Origin: a virus
DNA length: 35,896 nt
Virus record (IMG/VR): IMGVR_UViG_3300047550_001363
Coordinates: 1-35,896 of that record
Reading direction: 5' to 3' (one strand)
The translations under genes were made by a program, and so were the position numbers. Below are positions 4,783-13,143 of this stretch, one piece after another. A model generated the notes under the pieces. That model worked only from the letters and a program-made list of their open reading frames with translations, searched no databases and was not told the DNA's origin. Each line of letters begins with the position of its first letter. Position 1 is the first letter of the stretch.

Positions 4783-6987
4783 ATGTTTAGAGATATACCA
4801 ACATATGATTATGAACTTGAACAGTGGGGATACACTGCATTTGAGACTAAAGATGACTTTATTGAGTTTCTTGAAAGTATATTCAAACAACCAGGAAAGT
4901 ATAACTTTGATGAGTGTTCATTTATGTTCAATGCAGAAGCTAGAAAGTTCAATAAGAACAGAGTATACTGTTTAGCACCTGAGCGTTCCAAAGACTTTAT
5001 ATACTATTGGGATACAGAAAAAGAAAAATGTAGAAAAGGAGTTATATTTAAGAACAAAGGTAAAACGTGGTACTTGCCACGCGATTACTATATGTGGTTA
5101 AACTTCTTACCAATCTATAACAAAGAAGTAAACAGATTTACATTTGCTGACGTACGTGATGCTCAGTATCACATGGCTCTTTATGAAGAGTTAGCACAGT
5201 TAAAAAATAAACATGCAGCAATTTTAAAGAAACGTCAGATAGCATCTTCTTATTACCATTCTGGTAAAATCATTAACTTGTTTTATTTTGAGGAAGGTTC
5301 TGTATCTAAGATGGCTGGATCACTTAAAGATTATATTAATGAGAAAGGCACATGGCGTTTTCTTGAAGAGTATCGCAACTTCTTAAATAAACACACTGCA
5401 TGGTATCGTCCTTGTAATCCAGATAAAGTATTAAACTGGGAACAAAAAGCTGAGGTTACGCAAGGAGGTAGAAAAGTAGATATTGGACTTAAGTCAGTTA
5501 TATTTGGATTGGTACTTGAAAAAGACCCAACAAATGGTGTAGGGGGACCATGTACTTTATTCTTTCATGAGGAGGCAGGAATTGCTCCCAAAATGAGTAC
5601 AACACTTGAGTATTTATTACCTGCAATGAAATCAGGTATGATGTATACAGGTATGTTTGTGGTTGCAGGATCTGTGGGTGATTTGGATCAATGTGAACCA
5701 TTGAAAGAATTAATCTTAAATCCAGACTCAAAAGATATATTTGCTGTTGAAACAGATTTATTAGATGAGAATGGTACAAAAGGATTATGTGGTTTGTTTA
5801 TACCAGAGCAATGGTCAATGCTTCCATGTATAGATGATTATGGTAATTCTCAAGTGGAAAAAGCTCTTGAGATGATTATGTTAGAACGTGAAGACTGGAA
5901 AAAGAAACTTAAACCAGAAGATTACAGATTACGTATTTCTCAGAAACCTATTAACATTAAAGAAGCTTTTGATTATAGAAAAGACGCAAGATTTCCTGAG
6001 CATTTAGTATCACAACAAATTAGACGCATAGAGGATAAAGAATATCCAATGGAATTTGTAGACTTGATGTGGGAAGATGATAAAATTGTACAAAAGTTTA
6101 CACGCAAGTTACCAATCATGGAGTTTCCAATATCACCTAAAACAGAAAATAAAGAAGGTGCTATTATCATCTATGAGAAACCAATTGAAAATCCAAAGTT
6201 TGGAACTTATTATGCGTCTATTGACCCTGTATCAGAAGGTAAGACAACAACATCAGAATCTCTTTGTTCTATCTTTGTTTATAAAACTGCACAAGAAGTA
6301 ACAGTTCATAAGAAAGATGGATCAGTTGATTCTTATATTGAGGGTGATAAAATTGTTGCTGCATGGTGTGGACGATTTGATGACTTAAAAAAGACGCATG
6401 AAAGACTAGAGTTAATTATTGAGTATTACAATGCATGGACAATTGTAGAGAACAACGTACACTTGTTTATACAGTACATGATATCAAGACGTAAGCAAAA
6501 GTATCTTGTGCCAAAAAATCAAATCATGTTCTTAAAAGAACTAGGTAGTAATAATAACGTCTTCCAGGAGTATGGTTGGCGTAACACAGGTACACTTTTT
6601 AAATCAAACTTGGTATCATACGCAATACAGTTTTTAGAAGAAGAGATAGATGTTGAGACCAAACCAGATGGCACTATTACCAAAGTCACATATGGTGTAG
6701 AACGCATACCTGATTTAATGCTATTAAAAGAAATGCAAGCATACAGAGATGGATTAAACGTTGACCGCTTGGTTGCGTTTTGTGCATTAGTTGCTTTTGC
6801 AAAAGTTCAAGAGTCAAACAGAGGTTTTTCTAAACGTACTGATCACGAAAATCCTGATAGTTTGCAAAATACAAATAAAAATACTAACTTATTTATGAGT
6901 CCTTTTCGTCATATTGGTAATAGTGAGCAAAGCTCAGCTAGCAGTCTTATGCGAAAACCAAGGAACCCATTTAAAAACATGAGATAA
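4783..6987 (+). CDS. terL: Terminase large subunit (packaging ATPase and nuclease)
   Basis: A 734-residue protein from ATG 4783; a TTG at 4762 would add seven residues within the upstream gene. The ATPase half shows the Walker A position KKRQIASSYYHSGK (149-162) and Walker B CTLFFHEEAG (257-266) with E263/E264. The nuclease half shows three acids: D481 in YASIDPVSEG, E556 in IVENNV and D661 in NVDRLVAF. TerL pumps DNA into the prohead through the portal and cuts the concatemer. The Walker A lacks the usual glycine after RQ, which may be a lineage trait. The 734-residue length fits crAss-like TerL, longer than most. Confidence 0.9.
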   Translation: MFRDIPTYDYELEQWGYTAFETKDDFIEFLESIFKQPGKYNFDECSFMFNAEARKFNKNRVYCLAPERSKDFIYYWDTEKEKCRKGVIFKNKGKTWYLPRDYYMWLNFLPIYNKEVNRFTFADVRDAQYHMALYEELAQLKNKHAAILKKRQIASSYYHSGKIINLFYFEEGSVSKMAGSLKDYINEKGTWRFLEEYRNFLNKHTAWYRPCNPDKVLNWEQKAEVTQGGRKVDIGLKSVIFGLVLEKDPTNGVGGPCTLFFHEEAGIAPKMSTTLEYLLPAMKSGMMYTGMFVVAGSVGDLDQCEPLKELILNPDSKDIFAVETDLLDENGTKGLCGLFIPEQWSMLPCIDDYGNSQVEKALEMIMLEREDWKKKLKPEDYRLRISQKPINIKEAFDYRKDARFPEHLVSQQIRRIEDKEYPMEFVDLMWEDDKIVQKFTRKLPIMEFPISPKTENKEGAIIIYEKPIENPKFGTYYASIDPVSEGKTTTSESLCSIFVYKTAQEVTVHKKDGSVDSYIEGDKIVAAWCGRFDDLKKTHERLELIIEYYNAWTIVENNVHLFIQYMISRRKQKYLVPKNQIMFLKELGSNNNVFQEYGWRNTGTLFKSNLVSYAIQFLEEEIDVETKPDGTITKVTYGVERIPDLMLLKEMQAYRDGLNVDRLVAFCALVAFAKVQESNRGFSKRTDHENPDSLQNTNKNTNLFMSPFRHIGNSEQSSASSLMRKPRNPFKNMR

Positions 6988-6988
6988 T

Positions 6989-9718
6989 ATGCAAGTATTC
7001 AATGCACTGCAGCTAAAGAATGGCGCAAAAGCTGATTATAACAAGATGGGTACATTTACCCAACCTGTGCAATTCTTACAATCAAAAGATAAAGATGAAG
7101 CATGGGCTGCTTGGAATATGGATTGGTATGAAATGCAAGGTCTTAAACAGATACGCAGAAATGCAAGACGCCTTCTTAAAAACTACAAATTAGCAACTGG
7201 TATTATTGATAAGACAGACTACATTGTAGAGGAAGATAATGATATGGCAGAACTTGTTGATATTCTGACTAAAGAAGATACTTCAGCTTTTGAGTTAAAA
7301 TTCTTTCCAATTATTCCAAATGTTGTAAATGTCATGGTTGGAGAATTTGCAAAACGCAATGACAAAATCATGTACAGATCAGTTGATGATACTTCATACA
7401 ATGAAATGCTTGAGCAAAAACGCCAGATGGTAGAGCAAACATTGTTATCAAGTGCTGAAATAAAAATGAAAATGAAAGTTGAGGCAATGGGCGCAGATCC
7501 TAATAATCAAGAGCAGCAACAACAGATTCAACAAATGATGTCACCTGAGTCATTAAAGACTTTGCCAGAAATTGAAGAGTTCTTTAAAAAGAATTATAAA
7601 TCAATGATAGAAGAATGGGCATCACATCAACATAATGTTGATACTGAACGTTTTAACATGAAAGAACTTGAAACTCTTGCATTTAGAGACAGTCTTATTG
7701 CTGATAGAGAGTTTTGGCATTTTAATATGCTTGAAGATGATTATGAAGTTGAAGTATGGAACCCTGTAATAACATTCTACCACAAGTCTCCAGGAGCTAG
7801 ATATATTTCACAATCCAATTGGGCTGGTAAAATTGACTTAATGACACCTGCAGATGTACTTGATAAGTATGGTTACATGATGACAGGTGAACAGTTAAAA
7901 AGTCTTGAAGCAATATATCCTGTAAAATCAGCAGGTTATATTCTACCAGGTGTACAGAATGATGGCTCTTTTTATGATGCAACACGTTCACATGAGTGGA
8001 ATGTTGATGGACCTTCATTAGGAATGCGTCAGTTTACGTCATATCGTGATACAACAAATGCATATGGTGATGATATCATTCTTAAGATTCTTACTGAATC
8101 AGAAGACTTACTAGATTTTGATAATACTGGTCTTCTTCGTGTAACAACATGTTATTGGAAGTCTCAGAGAATGGTTGGACATTTAACACGTATTGATGAG
8201 CAAGGTATGCTTATAGACATGATTGTTGATGAAAACTATAAGGTCACAGAAAAACCAATATATGATACAACTGTAATTAAAAAGAAATCTAGAGACACTT
8301 TGATTATGGGTGAGCATATTGATTGGATATGGATTAATCAAACATGGGGTGGCGTTAAGATTGGACCAAATAGACCAACATTTTATGGTAATACAGACAA
8401 TCTTAATTTTTCCCCTCTGTACTTAAATGTAGCACCCATTAAATTCCAATTTAAAGGTGATTTTACAATGTATGGATGTAAACTACCAGTAGAAGGTGCT
8501 GTGTTTTCAGATAGAAACACTAAGTCACGTTCTCTTGTAGATAAGATGAAGCCTTACCAGATTGGATATAATCTTGTAAATAATCAAATTGCAGACATTC
8601 TTATTGATGAATTAGGTACTGTAATCTTGTTAGATCAAAATGCATTACCACGTCATTCAGCTGGTGAAGATTGGGGACATGGTAATTTTGGAAAAGCATA
8701 TGTTGCAATGAAGAACTTTGGTATTTTACCATTGGATACTTCCATTACAAATACAGAAAATGCACTTAACTTTCAGCATTATCAAGTATTAAATCTTGAG
8801 CAGACAAATAGATTAATGTCTAGAATCCAATTAGCAAATCATTTTAAACAACAATGCTTTGAAACAATTGGCATATCACCTCAGCGTATGGGCGCTGTAA
8901 ATGCTCAAGAAACAGCTCAAGGTATTGAGCAAGCTATTAATCAGAGTTATTCTCAAACAGAGATGTATTTTGTACAACACTCAGAATATCTCATGCCACG
9001 TGTGCATCAAATGCGTACTGACTTGGCACAATACTATCATTCAAATAAACCAAGTTTAAGGTTGCAATATATGACAACTTTAGACGAGAAGGTAAATTTT
9101 GAAATGAATGGTACAGAGTTATTAGCTAGAGAGTTAAACATATTCATTTCTACTAAAGTTAATCAGCGTCAAATTATGGAGCAGATTCGTCAATTGGCTC
9201 TCAACAATAACACATCAGGTGCTTCTATTTATGACTTAGGTAACTTAATCAAAGCTGATTCACTTGCAGAAATTACTCACACTCTTAAAGCGGTTGAAGA
9301 AAAAGTACAAGCTCAGCAACAACAACAAGCTCAATCACAACAAGAGTCTGAGAAAATGCGTCAAGAAGGTGAAAACAAACGTCAAGAGGCAGAACTTAAA
9401 TACAAAGCAGAGCAAGCACAACTTGACAGACAAACTGATATTCAAATTGCTGAAATACGTGCAGCTGGTTATACAGGTATGAAGGATCAAAATTTAAATC
9501 AGCAAACTGATTATATAGATACACTAGAATACCTTGATAAGCGAAGAGCTAAAGAACGCGATCAGCAAATGTCAGAATCTCGTGAAACCAATAGAATGAT
9601 TGAAAATCAAACTAAGAATGATTTGCAACGTCAAGAAATGCAAACACGTGAGAATATTGCAGATAAACAATTGCAAATTGCAATGGTTAACAAAAATAAA
9701 TATGACAAGAAAAAATAG
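6989..9718 (+). CDS. Portal protein with long Gln-rich helical C-terminus
   Basis: A 909-residue protein one base after TerL. Residues 1-760 carry the portal core, including REFWHFNMLEDDYEVEVWNP and the segment FYHKSPGARYISQSNWAG (about 249-275), which I recognise as typical of crAss-like portals. It forms the dodecameric DNA channel at one capsid vertex and docks TerL. From about residue 768 to the end it is a highly charged Gln/Glu/Lys/Arg helix (VQAQQQQQAQSQQ, then many KRQEAE-like repeats), a likely coiled-coil barrel or tail inside the head. The stop is TAG. Very long for a portal but normal for this group. Confidence 0.85.
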   Translation: MQVFNALQLKNGAKADYNKMGTFTQPVQFLQSKDKDEAWAAWNMDWYEMQGLKQIRRNARRLLKNYKLATGIIDKTDYIVEEDNDMAELVDILTKEDTSAFELKFFPIIPNVVNVMVGEFAKRNDKIMYRSVDDTSYNEMLEQKRQMVEQTLLSSAEIKMKMKVEAMGADPNNQEQQQQIQQMMSPESLKTLPEIEEFFKKNYKSMIEEWASHQHNVDTERFNMKELETLAFRDSLIADREFWHFNMLEDDYEVEVWNPVITFYHKSPGARYISQSNWAGKIDLMTPADVLDKYGYMMTGEQLKSLEAIYPVKSAGYILPGVQNDGSFYDATRSHEWNVDGPSLGMRQFTSYRDTTNAYGDDIILKILTESEDLLDFDNTGLLRVTTCYWKSQRMVGHLTRIDEQGMLIDMIVDENYKVTEKPIYDTTVIKKKSRDTLIMGEHIDWIWINQTWGGVKIGPNRPTFYGNTDNLNFSPLYLNVAPIKFQFKGDFTMYGCKLPVEGAVFSDRNTKSRSLVDKMKPYQIGYNLVNNQIADILIDELGTVILLDQNALPRHSAGEDWGHGNFGKAYVAMKNFGILPLDTSITNTENALNFQHYQVLNLEQTNRLMSRIQLANHFKQQCFETIGISPQRMGAVNAQETAQGIEQAINQSYSQTEMYFVQHSEYLMPRVHQMRTDLAQYYHSNKPSLRLQYMTTLDEKVNFEMNGTELLARELNIFISTKVNQRQIMEQIRQLALNNNTSGASIYDLGNLIKADSLAEITHTLKAVEEKVQAQQQQQAQSQQESEKMRQEGENKRQEAELKYKAEQAQLDRQTDIQIAEIRAAGYTGMKDQNLNQQTDYIDTLEYLDKRRAKERDQQMSESRETNRMIENQTKNDLQRQEMQTRENIADKQLQIAMVNKNKYDKKK

Positions 9719-9729
9719 TATAGCCATAT

Positions 9730-9764
9730 ACTGACAAAAACTTTTATTATGAGTCATTGTCAGT
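9730..9764 (+). repeat. Inverted repeat downstream of portal, possible terminator or regulatory hairpin
   Basis: ACTGACAA at 9730-9737 is perfectly complementary to TTGTCAGT at 9757-9764, with a 19-base loop. The right arm is followed by TTAAATTTTTG. The stem is AT-rich and the loop long, so an efficient intrinsic terminator is unlikely; a partial terminator or a protein-binding palindrome in the 116-base gap before the scaffold candidate is possible. Confidence 0.35.
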
Positions 9765-9834
9765 TTAAATTTTTGAAGTTTATTTGCTAACTTAATATTG
9801 AAGAAAGAAGAGAAATCACATAAAACAAAAAAGC

Positions 9835-11061
9835 ATGGAAGAAACAAATAAAACAAATACTGAAACTCAAGACGTGAGTTCAGTTACACTTGAAAACATT
9901 GATGATTTTTTGCCTTTACCAGGGGCAGACAGCGTGGTAACATCAGATGAAGAGGAAATTAAAACAGTTTTCTCAAAACCTGAACCAACTGATTTAGGAT
10001 TTTTGGATAATGATGATAATTCAGATAAACCAAAACTAACTAAAGAAGATGTAGATGCAACGTTATCAGAACTTGATGGTGAGTTTGATGACAATGATGA
10101 TACAGTTAAACCTGGTCGCAAAAAAATTGATAAAAGTGGAATGGTAGAAACATTCTCAAAACTTATGGAAGAAGGAGTTCTTTTAGGTTTTGAAGATGAC
10201 AAACCACTTGAAGATTATTCTATAAAAGATTGGAAAGAATTAATCCAAGCTAATATAGAAGAAAGGGAGCGAGCATTACGTGAGCAAACTCCAAAAGAGT
10301 TCTTTGAAGCTTTGCCTGAAGAATTGCAGTATGCTGCTGAGTATGTTGCTAAGGGTGGTAAGGACATGAAAGGTTTGTTTAGAGCATTAGCTCAAGTAGA
10401 AGAACAACGTTCATTAGATCCTTCAAATGATGAACATCAAGAAATGATTGTACGTCAATATCTTTATGCAACCAATTTTGGAAGTGGTGATCAATCTCTA
10501 ATTGAAGACCAAATTGAAGAGTGGGTAAATAATGGAACAATTTCCAAACGTGCTAATCAATTTAAACCAAAGTTAGATGAAATGCAAGCACAAGTGTTGC
10601 AAGCTAAACTACAACAACAAGAACAGTTTAGATTACAACAACAGCAGCAAAAAGAAATGTATATGGAAAACATATACAATGCTTTAAAACCAGGAGATTT
10701 GAATGGTGTAAAAGTTGATAACAAGCGTCAGAAGTTTTTATGGGAAGAACTTACAACGTTAAAGTATCAAAGTTTACAAGGTAAACCAACAAATCTTTTA
10801 GGAAGATTACTTGAAGAATATCAGTTTAGTAATAATCCAAGATATGACCTTATTGCAGAAACATTGTGGTTATTGTCAGATCCAGAAGATTACAAACAAC
10901 AAATAAGACAGCAAGGAAAAAATCAAGCAACACAAGAAACTGTAAAGAAACTTAAAACTGAAGAAGCAAGAAGATTGTCGTCAACAGTTGCAGAAGAAAG
11001 GGAACCAACAAGCTCAAGAGGATCTTTGAAAAAACCACGTAATATTTTTAGTAACAGATAA
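9835..11061 (+). CDS. Acidic scaffolding-protein candidate
   Basis: A 408-residue, strongly acidic protein between portal and capsid protein, the usual place of a scaffold gene. Residues 1-100 are low-complexity Asp/Glu/Thr/Ser; about 100-230 is helical (LLGFEDDKPLEDYSIKDW, KEFFEALPEELQYAAEYVA); 235-280 is Gln-rich; the C-terminus is basic (RGSLKKPRNIFSNR). Scaffolds are typically acidic, helical and end in a basic helix that touches the capsid protein, which fits. I see no protease motif. The role is inferred from position and composition; it could instead be an internal head protein. Confidence 0.6.
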   Translation: MEETNKTNTETQDVSSVTLENIDDFLPLPGADSVVTSDEEEIKTVFSKPEPTDLGFLDNDDNSDKPKLTKEDVDATLSELDGEFDDNDDTVKPGRKKIDKSGMVETFSKLMEEGVLLGFEDDKPLEDYSIKDWKELIQANIEERERALREQTPKEFFEALPEELQYAAEYVAKGGKDMKGLFRALAQVEEQRSLDPSNDEHQEMIVRQYLYATNFGSGDQSLIEDQIEEWVNNGTISKRANQFKPKLDEMQAQVLQAKLQQQEQFRLQQQQQKEMYMENIYNALKPGDLNGVKVDNKRQKFLWEELTTLKYQSLQGKPTNLLGRLLEEYQFSNNPRYDLIAETLWLLSDPEDYKQQIRQQGKNQATQETVKKLKTEEARRLSSTVAEEREPTSSRGSLKKPRNIFSNR

Positions 11062-11100
11062 AAACGTATTTTAATTATTAACTCTAAATAACAATCAAAA

Positions 11101-12729
11101 ATGGCAACACCAGTTTTAAACAATGGTCTGTTTTTGCGAGATACAAACTACAAAGTTTCTTCTCACATTGACTCATACCACCTAGTAAACATGCTGAAGT
11201 CTGCTGAACCTATGGATTTGGGTCCAGTTGATCTTTGGGCAATGTCTCAAAAAGTAGAAATGCCTCTTTACCAAATGTCTTCGTTTGGAGGTAAAAACAC
11301 AATCATGGTAGATACACCACGTGGCGAGTACAAGTGGCAAACTCCAATTGTGCAAGATTTACCTTACATCACTGAAGATATTGAACCAGCTGCTGCTGTT
11401 CTTGGTTTGGATGGTACTACATTCAAAATCAAATTGAACAAACGAGTATTTGGTCATGGTGATATCATCACTTATGATAAATACAAAGGTTTGGAGATGT
11501 ACATTACTGCTGATGATATTCTTCCTTCTGCTGATGGATATATCTACACTGTTCAACTTGTAAACAATAACAACTCTGCATCGTTAGATCATAAATACTT
11601 GAAGCCAGGAACTAAATTCTTTAGAAAAGGTTCTGCACGTGGTGAGTATGGTGAGCGTTTTTCTGACATTGGAGAATTGTCAAATGGTTTCCGTGAGTAC
11701 TACAACTTTGTTGGTGGTGCTGAAGCTCACGTTCACTATTCAGTTTCTTCTCGCGCAGAGATGATGATGAAAGGTGGTTTGAATGCAGATGGTTCTGTTC
11801 CTGTAACTGAAATCTGGCGTTCATTTGATAAAAACTTGGATCCTTCAATTGCAAACATTGACCAAATGTTGGCAGTTATGGGTAAAGAATATATCAAAAA
11901 AGCATATGATAATGGTTCATTGACTCGTTCATTCTTGACTAAAATGGAAGCTGCACACTTAACTAAGATTGCAACTGACATTGAGACTTACTTAATGTGG
12001 GGACAAGGAGGACGCATCAAACAAGATGGTCCAGATGATATGCGTTTATCAGTAGGACTTTGGTCTCAGTTGGATAACTCTTACAAGCGTATCTATAACA
12101 AATCAGGATTTACTCTTGACTTGTTCCGCTCTGAGATTTTCAACTTCTTCAATGGTAAAGTTGAATTTAAAGGACCAGATCCACAACGTAACTTGATTGT
12201 ACAAACTGGTATGGCAGGTATGAAAATGATTAACCAAGCTATCAAAAAAGAAGCATTTGGTACTGGTCTTACTGTCAACATGGATCAATCAGGTGTTGGT
12301 GCAATTTCAGGTAACAATGCAATGGACTTGAACTTTGGATTTGCATTTACAAGTTACACAATTCCATTCTTGGCAAATGTGAAATTTGTTCTTAACCCTG
12401 CATTTGACAATGTACATACTAACGATATTGAAAACCCAATCATTGATGGTTTCCCATTATCTTCTTACAACTTTATCATTTTTGATATCACTGACAATAC
12501 AAATGACAACATCTTCTTGTTGAAATTGAAATGGGATAGTGAATTGAAATGGTTCTACCAAAATGGTACTATGGACTACATGGGACGTTCACAAGGATTC
12601 CAGTCTTCTGGAAACTTTAATGGATATCGCGTGATGATGTCTCAAACAATGCCATCAATTTGGGTTAAAGATCCAACTAAAGTGTTGAAGATTGTTATGA
12701 GAAATCCAGTGACTGGAGGATCATTCTAA
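11101..12729 (+). CDS. Major capsid protein
   Basis: A 542-residue protein with Bacteroidota-phage major capsid features: a short N-terminal arm, a central long alpha/beta region and a C-terminal beta portion (FAFTSYTIPFLANVKFVLNP, GFQSSGNFNGYRVMMSQ, KIVMRNPVTGGSF). Its position after the scaffold candidate and its regular, highly expressed-looking codon use fit. HK97 fold is expected for Caudoviricetes capsid proteins but cannot be shown here. The leader is 39 bases of almost pure A/T, as is usual for strong translation in these hosts. No cleavage site was identified. Confidence 0.75.
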   Translation: MATPVLNNGLFLRDTNYKVSSHIDSYHLVNMLKSAEPMDLGPVDLWAMSQKVEMPLYQMSSFGGKNTIMVDTPRGEYKWQTPIVQDLPYITEDIEPAAAVLGLDGTTFKIKLNKRVFGHGDIITYDKYKGLEMYITADDILPSADGYIYTVQLVNNNNSASLDHKYLKPGTKFFRKGSARGEYGERFSDIGELSNGFREYYNFVGGAEAHVHYSVSSRAEMMMKGGLNADGSVPVTEIWRSFDKNLDPSIANIDQMLAVMGKEYIKKAYDNGSLTRSFLTKMEAAHLTKIATDIETYLMWGQGGRIKQDGPDDMRLSVGLWSQLDNSYKRIYNKSGFTLDLFRSEIFNFFNGKVEFKGPDPQRNLIVQTGMAGMKMINQAIKKEAFGTGLTVNMDQSGVGAISGNNAMDLNFGFAFTSYTIPFLANVKFVLNPAFDNVHTNDIENPIIDGFPLSSYNFIIFDITDNTNDNIFLLKLKWDSELKWFYQNGTMDYMGRSQGFQSSGNFNGYRVMMSQTMPSIWVKDPTKVLKIVMRNPVTGGSF

Positions 12730-12753
12730 TTGTAATTTTTAATATAATATACA

Positions 12754-12963
12754 ATGGCAAAGCAATTAAAACGTATGAACGCTGGCGGTAGTAGTACAGG
12801 CTTTAATGCAAAGACTGGTAGTAAAATGACACCACGAATTGGTAGTGGTGTAGATAATTCAACTACTAATACTACACAAGATCAGATGCGTAGTTTCAAA
12901 AAAGGTGGTACAGCTAAAGCTAGTATGACTAAAAGTGTAACTACTCTTAAAAGACGTAAATAA
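12754..12963 (+). CDS. Small basic Ser/Thr/Gly/Lys-rich protein (69 aa)
   Basis: A 69-residue protein with many Lys and Arg and almost no acidic residues. It is low in hydrophobics and probably disordered (NAGGSSTGFNAKTGSK, SVTTLKRRK). Such a composition suits DNA binding inside the capsid or filling gaps on a lattice. It lies 24 bases after the capsid gene and directly before the structured island at 12964. No family is recognised. Confidence 0.6.
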   Translation: MAKQLKRMNAGGSSTGFNAKTGSKMTPRIGSGVDNSTTNTTQDQMRSFKKGGTAKASMTKSVTTLKRRK

Positions 12964-13102
12964 GACGCTCCACCTCCTCAGTATCAGATGTGAATCTGAT
13001 GGAAGCAAACGCCAAGAAGGTACTCTCCTGCCTTCTTGGTTCTCCTGAGAGCAACACCTTGGCGTGGTTCAGGAGCTTAGGCAGAAATGCTGACTAACGT
13101 TG
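12964..13102 (+). ncRNA. Compact GC-rich structured RNA candidate
   Basis: This gap is about 51% G+C by hand count, in an otherwise AT-rich operon. Helices seen directly: 12983-12989/12994-13000 (7 bp capped by a GTGA, i.e. GNRA, tetraloop); 13012-13020/13031-13039 (CCAAGAAGG/CCTTCTTGG, perfect 9 bp); 13042-13048/13069-13075 (CTCCTGA/TCAGGAG); 13077-13084/13090-13097 (one G-A mismatch). CTCTC at 13023-13027 can pair with GAGAG at 13047-13051 as a pseudoknot. CGCCAAG 13010-13016 can instead pair with CTTGGCG 13058-13064, mutually exclusive with the 9-bp stem. It matches no ribozyme core, tRNA or riboswitch I know. It could be a leader regulating the gene at 13144, a processed small RNA or a packaging RNA. 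A 32-codon ORF (12999-13097) overlaps it. Confidence 0.55.
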
Positions 13103-13143
13103 CAAAAAAGAAGAAAGAAAAACCTATTTAAAACAAAGTAAAA

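Noticed and set aside
5498-5779. 93-codon leftward ORF inside TerL
   Set aside because: It is a shadow of TerL, whose frame has all ATPase motifs across this interval.
9867-10202. 111-codon Ser-rich leftward ORF inside the scaffold gene
   Set aside because: It is the complement of a low-complexity acidic segment; Ser/Leu richness follows from Asp/Glu codons on the other strand.
12964-13097. Leftward open frame through the structured island
   Set aside because: It has no ATG, opposes the operon and is explained by high G+C and the symmetry of the stems.
12964-13102. Hammerhead or other known self-cleaving ribozyme
   Set aside because: CTGATGG resembles the hammerhead CTGANGA but does not match, and the partner GAAA is not placed correctly.
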